Assembly: GCA_050699575.1 (NCBI GenBank)
Contig: JBOHFG010000260.1
Location: 24,740 to 88,739, forward strand
Source of the DNA: GCA-003244245 sp050699575
Lineage (GTDB): Bacteria > Actinomycetota > Actinomycetes > Mycobacteriales > Pseudonocardiaceae
Direction of reading: 5' to 3'
DNA: 64,000 bases
Positions 7,819 to 16,863 of this stretch are shown here, one piece after another (positions within the stretch are counted from its first letter, which is position 1; each line of letters opens with the position of its first letter). The notes beneath the pieces were generated by a model that had not been told where the DNA came from, did not search any database, and saw nothing but the letters and a program-made list of their open reading frames with translations. Position numbers and translations under genes: made by a program.

Positions 7819-10704
7819 TCAGGAACTGAACGCCTCTATCGGGGGGCAGGAGCACATCAGGTTGCGGTCGCCATGGGCCTGGTCGATACGCCGTACCGGC
7901 GGCCAGACCTTGACGGGCGTGCGGCCCATCGGGTAGGCGGCGAGTTCCCGGCTATAGGGGTGGCCCCACTTGTCGGCCAGGCAGCTGGCGGTGTGCGGCG
8001 CGCCGCGCAGCGGGTTGTCCTCCGCAGGCCACTCCCCCTCGGCGACCCGGTCGATCTCGTCCCGGATCGCGATCATCGCGTCGCAGAAGCGGTCCAGCTC
8101 AGCGAGGTTCTCACTTTCGGTGGGCTCGACCATCAGGGTGCCGACCACGGGAAACGACATGGTGGGGGCATGCAGGCCATAGTCGATCAACCGCTTGGCG
8201 ACGTCCTCGACGGTGACGCCGGTGGCCTTGGTGATCGGCCGCAAATCCAGGATGCACTCGTGGGCAACCAGACCCGGGGTCGAGCCATAGGCACTGCCCG
8301 TGTAGAGCACCGGGAAATACGGCCCGAGACGCCGGGCCACGTAATTCGCCGCGGCCACCGCGGTGAGCGTGGCGCGACGCAAGCCGTCAGCGCCCATCAT
8401 CCGGATGTAGGCCCAGGAGATCGGCAGGATCGATGCGCTACCCCACGGTGCCGCCGACACCGGGCCCACCACAGTCCCAGGAGCCGTCTGCGGGTGTCCG
8501 GGCAGAAACGGTGCCAGATGGGCGAGGACGCCGATCGGACCCACTCCCGGCCCGCCGCCACCGTGTGGGATGCAGAACGTCTTGTGCAAGTTGAGATGGC
8601 TGACGTCGGCGCCGAAGCGGCCCGGTCGGGCCAGCCCGAGCAGCGCGTTGAGGTTGGCCCCGTCGACGTAGACCTGCCCCCCGGCGTCGTGCACCAGCGC
8701 GCACACCTGCGCCACACCCGGCTCGTACACCCCGTGCGTGGACGGATAGGTGATCATGATGGCGGCCAGCTCGGCACCGTGCCGGGCGATCCGCGCGCGG
8801 AGATCGTCGAGGTCGACGTCACCGTTGCGATCACAGCCGACGACCACCACGCGCATCCCGGCCATCGCTGCCGAGGCTGCGTTGGTGCCATGCGCGCTGG
8901 CGGGGATGAGGCAAACGTCACGGCCGGTCTCGCCACGGCTGCGGTGGTAGGCGCGGATGGCCAGCAGGCCGGCGAGCTCGCCCTGGCTGCCCGCGTTGGG
9001 CTGCAGGCTAACGGCGTCGTACCCGGTGAGCTCGGCCAGCCAGCGCTCCAGGTCACTGACCACTTCGAGCAAGCCCTGTGCGTCCTCCTGAGGCGCGAAC
9101 GGGTGCAGCTCAGCGAATTGCGGCCAGCTGATCGGCTCCATCTCGGCAGTAGCGTTGAGCTTCATCGTGCAGGAACCCAACGGGATCATGCTGCGGTCCA
9201 GTGCCACGTCCTTGTCGGCCAGCATGCGCAGGTAGCGCAGGAGCGCCGTCTCGCTGTGGTAAGCGGAGAACACCGGGTGAGTGAGGAACGGCGAGGTCCG
9301 CCGCACCGCGGCAGGGATGGCGTCTGGAGTCCGGCGGTCGAGGATGTCCGGGTCGGCTACCCGCACGCCGAAGGCGTCCCAGACCACCCGCAGGTGCTCG
9401 CGGGTAGTGGTCTCGGCACAGCTGATCCCGACGTGATCGGCGTCGGCCAGCCGGAGATCCACGCCGGCCGTGCGAGCGGCGCGAACCACCTCAGCGGCCC
9501 GGCCAGGCACCCTCGCCAGCACCGTGTCGAAAAAAGCGTCGGACACCACCTCGACGCCGCCGGAACGCAAGCCGGCAGCCAGCACCGCGGCCATCCGATG
9601 CGCCCGCCGAGCGATGCCCCGTAGCCCTTCCGGTCCGTGATAGACCGCGTACAGTGCGGCTATCACGGCCAGCAGCACCTGCGCGGTGCAGATATTGCTG
9701 GTGGCCTTCTCCCGGCGAATATGCTGTTCGCGGGTCTGCAGCGCCAGGCGCAACGCCGGTGACCCGTCGGCGTCGCGGGACACGCCGACCAGCCGACCGG
9801 GCAGTTGGCGCTCCAGGCCACCGCGGACAGCCACATAGGCGGCGTGCGGCCCGCCGAAGCCCAGCGGCACGCCGAAGCGCTGGGTGGATCCGATCGCGAC
9901 GTCGGCGCCGATCTCGCCCGGGGGGCGCAATACGGTCAGCGCCAGCGGGTCGGCTGCGACGGCCACCGCAGCGCGGCGCTGATGCACCTGCTCGATCAGC
10001 ATCGCGTGGTCGCGCACCGTACCCGAGGCGCCCGGGTACGACAGCAACACACCGAAGAACTCGCCGTCCGGGAGCCCCCGTGACAGGTCCGCGACATCCA
10101 GCTCGATGCCTAACGGCTCAGCGCGGGTGGCCAGCACGGCCACCGTCTGCGGCAACGTGTCGGCGTCCACCACGAACCGAGACGAGGTGGCCTGGCCGGC
10201 CCGGCGCAGCAGGGTCATCGCCTCGGCCGCCGCGGTGGCCTCGTCGAGCAATGAGGCATTGGCCACCGGCAGGCCGGTGAGGTCGCAGACCATCGTCTGG
10301 AAGTTGAGCAGTGCCTCCAGCCGGCCCTGGGAGATCTCTGGTTGGTAGGGCGTGTAGGCGGTGTACCAGGCCGGGTTCTCCAGCACCGAGCGGCGGATCA
10401 CCGGCGGGGTCACCGTGCCGTGATACCCCATCCCGATCATCGGCACCCGCGGGTGGCACCGGTCGGCTCGCTCGCGCAGCTCAGCCAGGGCCTGCGTCTC
10501 CGTGGCCGGCGCCGGAAGACCCCCGACGGCCTCCGGGTCGGTGAGGGCAGGCGGCAGCGCCAGCTGGGCGAGCTGCTCCAGCGACTCGACGCCGATGATG
10601 TCCAGCATCCGAGCCAGCTCGGCTGGGCGCGGACCGATATGCCGGTCGGCGAACGGAGTGCCGTGCTCCAGCTCGGACAGTGAGCGCCGGTCTGATGTGT
10701 CCAT
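7819..10704 (-). CDS. gcvP: Glycine dehydrogenase (decarboxylating), P-protein of the glycine cleavage system
   Basis: The 961-residue full-length P-protein decarboxylates glycine with pyridoxal phosphate and passes the aminomethyl group to lipoyl-GcvH. K708 in HLNLHKTFCIPHGGGGPG is the PLP lysine, followed by the family's glycine-rich loop. The N-terminal half keeps FADRHIGP and YQPEISQGRLEALLNFQ. The ATG at 10704 gives the standard N-terminus. It lies behind a tandem glycine riboswitch, so its expression should rise with glycine. gcvH (13.9 kb) and gcvT (50.8 kb) are not in the same operon. Confidence 0.97.
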   Translation of the reverse strand: MDTSDRRSLSELEHGTPFADRHIGPRPAELARMLDIIGVESLEQLAQLALPPALTDPEAVGGLPAPATETQALAELRERADRCHPRVPMIGMGYHGTVTPPVIRRSVLENPAWYTAYTPYQPEISQGRLEALLNFQTMVCDLTGLPVANASLLDEATAAAEAMTLLRRAGQATSSRFVVDADTLPQTVAVLATRAEPLGIELDVADLSRGLPDGEFFGVLLSYPGASGTVRDHAMLIEQVHQRRAAVAVAADPLALTVLRPPGEIGADVAIGSTQRFGVPLGFGGPHAAYVAVRGGLERQLPGRLVGVSRDADGSPALRLALQTREQHIRREKATSNICTAQVLLAVIAALYAVYHGPEGLRGIARRAHRMAAVLAAGLRSGGVEVVSDAFFDTVLARVPGRAAEVVRAARTAGVDLRLADADHVGISCAETTTREHLRVVWDAFGVRVADPDILDRRTPDAIPAAVRRTSPFLTHPVFSAYHSETALLRYLRMLADKDVALDRSMIPLGSCTMKLNATAEMEPISWPQFAELHPFAPQEDAQGLLEVVSDLERWLAELTGYDAVSLQPNAGSQGELAGLLAIRAYHRSRGETGRDVCLIPASAHGTNAASAAMAGMRVVVVGCDRNGDVDLDDLRARIARHGAELAAIMITYPSTHGVYEPGVAQVCALVHDAGGQVYVDGANLNALLGLARPGRFGADVSHLNLHKTFCIPHGGGGPGVGPIGVLAHLAPFLPGHPQTAPGTVVGPVSAAPWGSASILPISWAYIRMMGADGLRRATLTAVAAANYVARRLGPYFPVLYTGSAYGSTPGLVAHECILDLRPITKATGVTVEDVAKRLIDYGLHAPTMSFPVVGTLMVEPTESENLAELDRFCDAMIAIRDEIDRVAEGEWPAEDNPLRGAPHTASCLADKWGHPYSRELAAYPMGRTPVKVWPPVRRIDQAHGDRNLMCSCPPIEAFSS

Positions 10705-10794
10705 CGCGGTGACCTCCGGGCGTCAGGCTAGAACTGCCGGGCACTATGCCCGATCGATCCTCCCCCTCTGTTCCTGCCCGGACCCGGCTTCGCC

Positions 10795-10975
10795 GAACGA
10801 GCGCCTGAGAGCTTTAACCGGCACTCTGCGCCGGTTTTCCCCGTCGGCGGGTGGCTTGCGTCACCACTTTCCAGAGGTGTCTAACCCGCGCGGCCCTGAT
10901 CGCCTGAGAGTGTCCGGGGAGGAGTTGCTCCTTCGGCGCCCGGACAACTATGGCCGAGAACTCTCCCGCGCGGGA
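10795..10975 (-). promoter_or_regulatory. Glycine riboswitch, two tandem aptamers, upstream of gcvP
   Basis: Read on the minus strand, two copies of the glycine-aptamer core occur in series. The first (about 10972-10892) has CGGGAGAG, then GCGCCGAAGGAGCAA, then CTCTCAGGCGATCAGG. The second (about 10888-10801) has GACACCTCTGG, CCGACGGGGAAA and AGCTCTCAGGCG. The GCCGAAGGrGCAA and CTCTCAGGC blocks are the conserved parts of the class. The element ends about 90 nt before the gcvP start, matching the usual activation of glycine catabolism by glycine. The outer helix boundaries are approximate. Confidence 0.92.
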
Positions 10976-11061
10976 TCGACGACTACCCGATCAGTTTACC
11001 GTGGCGGTGCACCGCTGACACTCCCCACCGACCGCTGTGACCGGCTGCACAGCGGGATACG

Positions 11062-11766
11062 TCAGCTGATTCGGCGGGCTTGCCGGCGCTTGGTCAGCTC
11101 GTCTTCCGGTGCTGTCGCGACGCGACCACCATCAGCCCGCTCCGGGGGAAACTGGCTGATCGATCCGGCGATCTCCTTCATCGCACCGCTGACGGCAATG
11201 CCAAACACGCCCTGCCCACCTTGCAGCAGATCAACCACCTCCTCGGGTGAGGTGCACTCATAGACCGTGGTGCCGTCGCTGAACAGCGTGATGCGGGCCA
11301 GGTCGTGCACCCCACGGCGCCGCAGGTGATCCACGGCCACGCGGATGTTCTGCAGCGACACCCCGGCGTCCAACAGCCGTTTGACGACTTTGAGAACCAG
11401 GATGTCCTTGAATGAGTACAGCCGCTGGCTGCCCGAACCGGAGGCACCACGGATGGAGGGCACCACCAGGTTGGTGCGTGCCCAGTAGTCCAGCTGGCGG
11501 TACGTGATCCCGGTGATCTGACATGCCACTGGACCGCGATAGCCGAGAAGATGGTCGGTCACTCCGTGCGGGTCGGCCAGAACGGAGTCCGGGAACAGGG
11601 TGCCCTGGTCAGCGGCCTCGTCGGCGTCGGACTGCGTGACGTCATACGCCGGGTTGCCCGCTCCGCCGTGCGGTCCGTCGACCACCCATGCCTCCCACGC
11701 CGTGCGCCGATCACCCACGAGCCACTCGGCCCGCGACGGGTCTTCCGACCATGCGGAGCGAATCAC
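11062..11766 (-). CDS. MerR-family regulator, Rv1830/ResR-like
   Basis: The 234-residue protein has an N-terminal MerR winged helix (GPVACQITGITYRQLDYWAR, then SQRLYSFKDILVLKVVKRL), a short helical linker and a C-terminal region with ITLFSDGTTVYECTSPEEV and LLQGGQGVFGIAVSGAM. These strings closely match M. tuberculosis Rv1830, a regulator tied to growth after antibiotic exposure. Its place between gcvP and the DUF151 gene is the same as in mycobacteria. The ligand is unknown; no metal-binding Cys pattern is visible, so it is not a classical metal sensor. The start at 11766 gives a long variable N-terminus; a shorter form is possible. Confidence 0.88.
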   Translation of the reverse strand: MIRSAWSEDPSRAEWLVGDRRTAWEAWVVDGPHGGAGNPAYDVTQSDADEAADQGTLFPDSVLADPHGVTDHLLGYRGPVACQITGITYRQLDYWARTNLVVPSIRGASGSGSQRLYSFKDILVLKVVKRLLDAGVSLQNIRVAVDHLRRRGVHDLARITLFSDGTTVYECTSPEEVVDLLQGGQGVFGIAVSGAMKEIAGSISQFPPERADGGRVATAPEDELTKRRQARRIS

Positions 11767-11867
11767 ACCGGCGCGACTCGCTGTGAGGATCGACGGTAGG
11801 CGCCACCGGGTAGCGGGTCAATCCGGCGCGCGGGAGCCTCACCCTCAACTTCAGCTCCAGACAGCCA

Positions 11868-12341
11868 TCAGGTGTCCGCTCCGCGGAAGTCCTCCGGGGA
11901 GACCGACTCGAGGAACTCCCGGAACCTCTCGACCTCGTTCTCCTGCTCATCCGGGATGATCAAGCCGGCCTCGGAGAGCACCGACTCCTCGGCGTGAATC
12001 GGTACCCCGGCCCGCAACGCCAAGGCCACCGAGTCACTCGGCCGGGCAGAGACCCGCACATCACCGTCGAAGACCAACTCCGCGAAGAAGATTCCTTCTT
12101 GCAGCTCAGTGATCCGGACCTGTCTCAGCTCCCCACCCAGCGCACTGATCACATCTCGGAGCAGGTCGTGGGTCATCGGCCTGGCCGGTTGCACACCCTG
12201 CTGCTCCAGGGCGATGGCAGTCGCCTCCCCATTGCCGATCCAGATCGGCAAGTAGCGCTCACCCTCGGTCTCCCGCAACAGCAGGATCGGCTGGTTCGCC
12301 GGCAACTCCACCCGGACCCCGACGACACGCATCTCGCTCAT
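11868..12341 (-). CDS. DUF151 (bifunctional nuclease) domain protein, Rv1829-like
   Basis: The 157-residue protein is made up of one DUF151 domain, recognisable by LLLRETEGERYLPIWIG, EATAIALEQQGV, RPMTHDLLRDV and VSARPSDSVALALR. Plant and bacterial members have DNase/RNase activity in vitro, but the cellular role is unclear. The ATG at 12341 was chosen because GGGAGG lies 8 nt upstream and the protein then begins MSEMRVVGV as in mycobacterial homologues; an upstream in-frame start would add seven residues. It lies between the two MerR genes, as in M. tuberculosis. Confidence 0.88.
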   Translation of the reverse strand: MSEMRVVGVRVELPANQPILLLRETEGERYLPIWIGNGEATAIALEQQGVQPARPMTHDLLRDVISALGGELRQVRITELQEGIFFAELVFDGDVRVSARPSDSVALALRAGVPIHAEESVLSEAGLIIPDEQENEVERFREFLESVSPEDFRGADT

Positions 12342-12538
12342 CGCGTTGCGCCTCCCTCCCACTGCACCCTGCGGTCGGGGTGCCTCGAGGATCGTCGTGC
12401 TCGGCGGTGGATTTTGGCACCGGCCGGAGTGGCTGCCAGACCAGTCATGTCTCCACCATTGCTACCTCAAGACGCTACACGCGGCACCGACCCCATGCCG
12501 AGTCCTGCGGCGGTCCAAATTCCCGACCTGGCTGCGGC

Positions 12539-13294
12539 TCAACTCCCGATGACCCCACGCAGCCCGATCCGCACGAGCAGGGCGTGCAGCCGCAACGACA
12601 ACACCGCCAGTTCCCGGACCACCTCCTCAGCCCGGGCCCGAGCGTCAGGATCGCGCTGCCGGCTCATCGGGGTGACGATCTGCGCCAGCAAGCCCACCTC
12701 CCGGTCCGCGGATGCCCGGAAGGCGCGCAGGTGCCGGGGCTCCAACCCGAAGTCGGTCATCGCCTGGGCGGTCCGCACTACCGACAGGGCATCGGTGTCG
12801 TAGAAGCCTGCTGGACCGGGACGGACCAAGCCGAACTGCTCGAGCTCGGTGAGCACCGCGATACCAATGCCGGCCGCAGTGAGCAACTCTTCTTGGGTCA
12901 TCCGCACGGCGTCGAGAGAGCCGAGGTCTGCCGAGCCGTCCGATTCGGTCGCTGAGCCAGGCGGCGCGCTGGCCAGCGGACGCGGCGCCCGTGGCCAACG
13001 AAGGTCAGAACTTTGCTCGAGCTCGCCCCGGTCGAGGGCGTCCAAATGCTCCTTGATGACCCTCAGCGGTAAGTAATGGTCGCGCTGGGCGGCGAGCACA
13101 CAACGCAGCCGTTCGACATCCTGGGCCGAGAACTGCCGATAGCCAGCAGCAGTACGTTCCGGCTGAACCAGCCCCTCGGACTCCAAGAACCTGATCTTGG
13201 AGATGGTGATGTCGGGGAAATCCGACCGCAGCTGGGCGAGCACCGAGCCGATACTCACCCCGGGCCGATGCCCGGAACGTCCCGGAGCCGTCAC
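12539..13294 (-). CDS. ftsR: MerR-family regulator, FtsR/Rv1828-like
   Basis: The 251-residue protein starts with a MerR DNA-binding domain (SIGSVLAQLRSDFPDITISK, IRFLESEGLVQPERTAAGYR) followed by a second helical domain (MTQEELLTAAGIGIAVLTE). It matches Rv1828 of M. tuberculosis and FtsR of corynebacteria, an activator of the cell-division gene ftsZ. The central linker, rich in Pro, Ser and Asp, varies within the family. Its start codon overlaps the garA stop by 4 nt (ATGA), so the two are translationally coupled. Regulation of division by this copy is inferred from homology only. Confidence 0.87.
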   Translation of the reverse strand: MTAPGRSGHRPGVSIGSVLAQLRSDFPDITISKIRFLESEGLVQPERTAAGYRQFSAQDVERLRCVLAAQRDHYLPLRVIKEHLDALDRGELEQSSDLRWPRAPRPLASAPPGSATESDGSADLGSLDAVRMTQEELLTAAGIGIAVLTELEQFGLVRPGPAGFYDTDALSVVRTAQAMTDFGLEPRHLRAFRASADREVGLLAQIVTPMSRQRDPDARARAEEVVRELAVLSLRLHALLVRIGLRGVIGS

Positions 13295-13761
13295 CGCGAC
13301 CCCTGGTCAGCCCCTCGGTCTACGGCACGCGGACCGGTCAGGAACACCAGCCGGAACTTGCCGATCTGCACCTCGTCGCCATGGGCGAGTACCGCGGTGT
13401 CCACTGGTTCCCGGTTGACGTAGGTGCCGTTGAGGCTCCCCACGTCCACCACCACGAAATCACCGCCTTCCCGCCGGAACTCGGCGTGCCGGCGGGACAC
13501 CGTCACGTCATCCAGAAAGATGTCGCTTTCCGGGTGCCGGCCCGCGCTCGTGGTGGACCGGTCGAGAAGAAACCGGGAACCGGCATTCGGGCCACGCTTG
13601 ACCACCAACAGGGCGGAGCCAGCAGGCAACGCGTCGATACCGACGATGGGGGGTGCCGGTAACTCCACGCTCTCGGCTTCAGCGAGGAAATCGGCCCGGA
13701 ACACCGAGGTCTGCTCCGGACCCCGCTCTGGTGGTACACGGGGCCCGTCGTTCGTGCTCAC
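13291..13761 (-). CDS. garA: GarA/OdhI-type FHA-domain regulator of 2-oxoglutarate metabolism
   Basis: The 156-residue protein has an unstructured N-terminus with the kinase target EQTSVFRADFL and a C-terminal FHA domain (SAGRHPESDIFLDDVTVSRR, then DVGSLNGTYVNREPV). GarA and OdhI bind and inhibit 2-oxoglutarate dehydrogenase and glutamate dehydrogenase and activate glutamate synthase until phosphorylated near the N-terminus by PknG, PknA or PknB. The usual motif is ETTSVF with two threonines. Here the first is Gln17, so only Thr18 (equivalent to GarA Thr22) remains. The gene is upstream of and coupled to ftsR and follows gcvH. Confidence 0.95.
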   Translation of the reverse strand: MSTNDGPRVPPERGPEQTSVFRADFLAEAESVELPAPPIVGIDALPAGSALLVVKRGPNAGSRFLLDRSTTSAGRHPESDIFLDDVTVSRRHAEFRREGGDFVVVDVGSLNGTYVNREPVDTAVLAHGDEVQIGKFRLVFLTGPRAVDRGADQGSR

Positions 13762-13873
13762 GCTGGGCTCTCCTTCGCGGGGTGGTCACTGATGATCGGA
13801 CCACAACCTACCGTGCCGGGTACAGACATCGCGGACAGAGGTCAGCGTCGGGCGGTGCCGATCAACACTCGGG

Positions 13874-14260
13874 TCAGGCTTCCTCGTCAATGAGCCTGCG
13901 GTAGTCCTCGGCACCCAGCAACGAGTCCATTGCGGACGTGTCAGTCAACTTGATCTCGATCATCCAACCTTCGCCGTAGGGGTCGGAGTTGACCAGTTCG
14001 GGGCTGCCATCCAGGGTGTCGTTGCGGGCCACGACCTCGCCTGCGAACGGCGCGAACACCTCCGACACACTCTTGGTCGACTCCACCTCACCAACCGGGT
14101 CACCCAACGCCACTGACTCGCCCACCGGTGGTAACTCCACGTGGACGATGTCTCCGAGCTGCGCCTGCGCATAGTCGGTAATACCGACCCGCACCGTGTC
14201 CGCCGCGCCGGCCAGCACCCACTCGTGCGCCGGGGTGTACCGCAGTTCCTCGGGAATCAC
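13874..14260 (-). CDS. gcvH: Glycine cleavage system H-protein
   Basis: This 128-residue lipoyl protein shuttles the aminomethyl group between GcvP, GcvT and Lpd. The lipoyl lysine is K63 in GEVESTKSVSEVFAP, and VRVGITDYAQAQLGDIVHVE is the typical H-protein core. The GTG at 14260 is chosen because GGAGGAA lies 6 nt upstream and the product begins VIPEELRYTPAHEW; a longer frame would add 11 non-conserved residues. It begins 17 nt after the phosphatidyltransferase stop and is followed by garA, so phosphatidyltransferase-gcvH-garA-ftsR may be one transcript. Confidence 0.95.
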   Translation of the reverse strand: MIPEELRYTPAHEWVLAGAADTVRVGITDYAQAQLGDIVHVELPPVGESVALGDPVGEVESTKSVSEVFAPFAGEVVARNDTLDGSPELVNSDPYGEGWMIEIKLTDTSAMDSLLGAEDYRRLIDEEA

Positions 14261-14276
14261 CGCGCGTTCCTCCACA

Positions 14277-14861
14277 TCATCCCTGGTGCACACCCCGTGC
14301 GGCGCGCACCGTCAACCGAACCTGCAGGAGGTACAGCACCCCCGACCAGAGGTACAAAGCGCCGCCCCAGCCGGTGAAGGCCAACGCGAGCGGCTGGGCC
14401 ACCGCGCCCACCCCACCATGCATGTCGTGGGCGAGCAGCAACAGCGGGAAAGCGTAGAGCAGGCACAGCGTGGCTGCCTTGCCGATGTAGTGCACCGGAA
14501 GCGGACCATAGCCGTAGTGCCGTAGCACGGGCAGCGTGAGCACCAGCACGAGATCGCGGCCGACCAGCCCGGCAACCACCCACCACGGCACTATTTCCCG
14601 CACCGCGAAGGCCAACAGGGTGCTCAGCGTGGACAGCCGATCGGCCACTGGGTCGAGCAACGCACCCAACGTGCTGGACTGGTTCAGTAAGCGGGCCAGC
14701 TTGCCGTCCAGCCAGTCGGTGAGACCCGACAGGGCCAGCACGAGCACGGCAAGCAGGTCGTAGTGCGGACCGAGCAGCAGCCACAGGAACAACGGAACAG
14801 CGGCCAGCCGGAGCATGCTGAGCACATTGGGCAGGGTGAGCAGCCGGTCCGATCTAGTCAT
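14277..14861 (-). CDS. CDP-alcohol phosphatidyltransferase (PgsA2/Rv1822-like)
   Basis: The 194-residue membrane enzyme has the CDP-alcohol motif D-G-x2-A-R-x8-G-x3-D-x3-D within DWLDGKLARLLNQSSTLGAL and DPVADR, and about five hydrophobic helices. Enzymes of this class transfer a phosphatidyl group from CDP-diacylglycerol to an alcohol such as glycerol 3-phosphate, inositol phosphate or phosphatidylglycerol. The position matches pgsA2 (Rv1822). The alcohol acceptor, and whether it is a cardiolipin synthase, cannot be told from sequence. The start overlaps the glf stop by 8 nt. Confidence 0.88.
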   Translation of the reverse strand: MTRSDRLLTLPNVLSMLRLAAVPLFLWLLLGPHYDLLAVLVLALSGLTDWLDGKLARLLNQSSTLGALLDPVADRLSTLSTLLAFAVREIVPWWVVAGLVGRDLVLVLTLPVLRHYGYGPLPVHYIGKAATLCLLYAFPLLLLAHDMHGGVGAVAQPLALAFTGWGGALYLWSGVLYLLQVRLTVRAARGVHQG

Positions 14862-16047
14862 CGAGGGAGCCGTCGAGCGCTCGGCTATGCGTGAAGTAGG
14901 GAGCGATCTTGTTATCGAACATCGTCAGCGCCGAGCCGATGGCCATATGCATGTCCAGATACTTATAGGTGCCCAGGCGACCACCGAATAAGATATTACG
15001 ATGCGCGGTCTCAGCTTTGGCTAAGTCGCGATAGCGTCCCAGCTTGGCCCGGTCCTCAGGGGTATTGATAGGGTAGTACGGCTCGTCCTCTTTGCCGGCG
15101 AACCGGGAGAACTCCCGCACGATAACAGTCCGATCGGTCGGGTAATGGTCCCGCTCCGGGTGGAAGTGCCGGAACTCAAGAATACGAGTGAACGCCGCGT
15201 CGGCATCGGCGTAGTTCATGACCGGGGTGCCTTGAAAGTCACCGCAGCCACGCACAACCTCCTGCTCGAAGTCCAGGGTGCGCCAGCCGAGCCAGCCCTC
15301 GGAGTGGTCGAAGTACCTGTCCACCGGGCCGGTGTAGATCACCGGTATGCATTCGGGGATGTCGTCGAGTACCTCGAAGTAGTCGGTGTTCAGCAGCACC
15401 TCAATGTTTGGGTGCGCAGCCATCTTTGTCAGCCACGCGGTGTAGCCGCCCACCGGAAGACCCTCGTAGGTGTCATTGAAATAGCGGTTGTTGAAATTGT
15501 AGCGCACCGGCAACCGGGCAATGGTCGCGGCCGGCAGCTCCGTGGGGTCGGTCTGCCATTGCTTGGCTGTGTAATCACGGACGAACGCCTCGTAGAGCGG
15601 GCGGCCGATGAGCGAGATCGCTTGCTCTTCGAGGTTCGTGGCGTCCTTGCCATCGATCTCGGCGGCCTGTTCAGCGATGAGCGCCCTGGCCTCATCGGGG
15701 GTGAAGTAGCGACCGAAGAACTGAGAGATCATCCCCAGCCCCATGGGGAACGGGTAGACCTGGCCGCGGTGGATCGTGAACACCCGGTGCTGGTAGCCGG
15801 TGAACTCGGTGAACTGGTTCACGTACTTCCACACGCGCGTGTTCGAGGTGTGGAACAGGTGCGCGCCGTAGCGGTGCACCTCGATCCCGGTCTCCGGCTC
15901 CGCCTCGGAGTAGGCGTTGCCACCGAGGTGCGGGCGCCGCTCCACCACCAGTACCCGTTTGTCTAACTGGGCGGCAGCCCGCTCGGCCACGGTGAGGCCG
16001 AAGAAGCCCGAACCGACAACGACGAGGTCATATCGCGCGAAGCTCAC
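14854..16047 (-). CDS. glf: UDP-galactopyranose mutase
   Basis: The 397-residue flavoenzyme interconverts UDP-galactopyranose and UDP-galactofuranose, the precursor of cell-wall galactan. The N-terminal FAD site is VVVGSGFFGLTVAE, followed by RVLVVERRPHLGGNAYSE and the family string HRYGAHLFHTSNTRVW. NNRYFNDTYEGLPVGGYTAW and FGGRLGTYKYLDMH are also typical. It supports an arabinogalactan-type wall for this organism. The downstream phosphatidyltransferase gene overlaps it by 8 nt. In mycobacteria glf sits with galactan genes elsewhere, so this location is a lineage difference. Confidence 0.96.
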   Translation of the reverse strand: MSFARYDLVVVGSGFFGLTVAERAAAQLDKRVLVVERRPHLGGNAYSEAEPETGIEVHRYGAHLFHTSNTRVWKYVNQFTEFTGYQHRVFTIHRGQVYPFPMGLGMISQFFGRYFTPDEARALIAEQAAEIDGKDATNLEEQAISLIGRPLYEAFVRDYTAKQWQTDPTELPAATIARLPVRYNFNNRYFNDTYEGLPVGGYTAWLTKMAAHPNIEVLLNTDYFEVLDDIPECIPVIYTGPVDRYFDHSEGWLGWRTLDFEQEVVRGCGDFQGTPVMNYADADAAFTRILEFRHFHPERDHYPTDRTVIVREFSRFAGKEDEPYYPINTPEDRAKLGRYRDLAKAETAHRNILFGGRLGTYKYLDMHMAIGSALTMFDNKIAPYFTHSRALDGSLDD

Positions 16048-16095
16048 GCCGCCGGAGGGTAGCCTTGATAAATTCCCGGCTCGTCCCGGGTCCGG

Positions 16096-16863
16096 TCAGA
16101 CCCGGGTGTGCTCAAGCCAGTGCGCGAGGATGCCGGCGTCGCCGAGCACGGTGATCGGCGCACCCCCAGGCGGGACACGGCGCGTCAGGACCAGCAGCAG
16201 GTCCACCACCGCACCCCGGACCGCGACATCGCCCTTGGTATGGCCGGGTTCCCAGACCGGACCCGTCGAAGTCCGGCGCACGATCCACTCCCCTGCCTCG
16301 CCCAGCCCCGGGTCGGTGGCGTGCAGGTGCAGAATCTGGCCCTCGCCGCGCAGCTCGGGCCGTCTGTCGACGGACTGTGGCATGCAGAGCAGGCTCAGCC
16401 ATTCGGAGATCGCATCGGCGGCGAGATCGGTGTCCAGGGCAAACTCGCGACCCAAGGCCAGCGTGGCGTCGGCCCGGTGCACGGCAGTCTCGTGCACCAT
16501 TCGGCGAGCCCAGAACCCGACGCTGTGGTCGTCGGCCCAGCTCCACACCGGTGTCTGCGGACCGGCCAGCCGGAGCACGGACGCCAGTTCGGCAGCGCCG
16601 TCCCGCAACCAGCCACGGAGCCCGTCGGCGTCCTCGGGTGCGGTCACATCCGACGGGAACCTCAGCAGGGTGGGGGTGAGCTGGGTGACAATCGCGGTAA
16701 CCCACCGGTGGACCTGTCCGACATGCTGGGCGAGGTGGTGCACCGTCCAGTCCGGGCAGGTCGGTACTCGCTGCTGCAGGTCGGCGCCGGCCAGCGCCTC
16801 GGCGAACAGCACGGACTGCGCAGTCAACGCGTCGAGGTAGCGATCATTGTGCAGAGTAGCCAT
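16096..16863 (-). CDS. Maleylpyruvate isomerase / DinB-fold mycothiol-dependent family protein
   Basis: The 255-residue protein has an N-terminal DinB-like four-helix bundle (VPTCPDWTVHHLAQHVGQVH, then RRMVHETAVHRADATLALG), in which histidines usually bind a metal, and a C-terminal MDMPI-type domain. Family members include mycothiol-dependent maleylpyruvate isomerase; most actinobacterial paralogues have unknown substrates. The ATG at 16863 is favoured by GGGAGG just upstream and the start MATLHNDRYLDAL; the frame remains open further upstream. It diverges from the methyltransferase gene at 16959. Confidence 0.8.
   Translation of the reverse strand: MATLHNDRYLDALTAQSVLFAEALAGADLQQRVPTCPDWTVHHLAQHVGQVHRWVTAIVTQLTPTLLRFPSDVTAPEDADGLRGWLRDGAAELASVLRLAGPQTPVWSWADDHSVGFWARRMVHETAVHRADATLALGREFALDTDLAADAISEWLSLLCMPQSVDRRPELRGEGQILHLHATDPGLGEAGEWIVRRTSTGPVWEPGHTKGDVAVRGAVVDLLLVLTRRVPPGGAPITVLGDAGILAHWLEHTRV

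Noticed and set aside
7873..9624. Long plus-strand open frame (583 codons) opposite gcvP
   Set aside because: It mirrors the gcvP coding strand, has no family motif and is rich in Arg, His and Gln as expected for antisense high-GC frames. gcvP itself is unmistakable.
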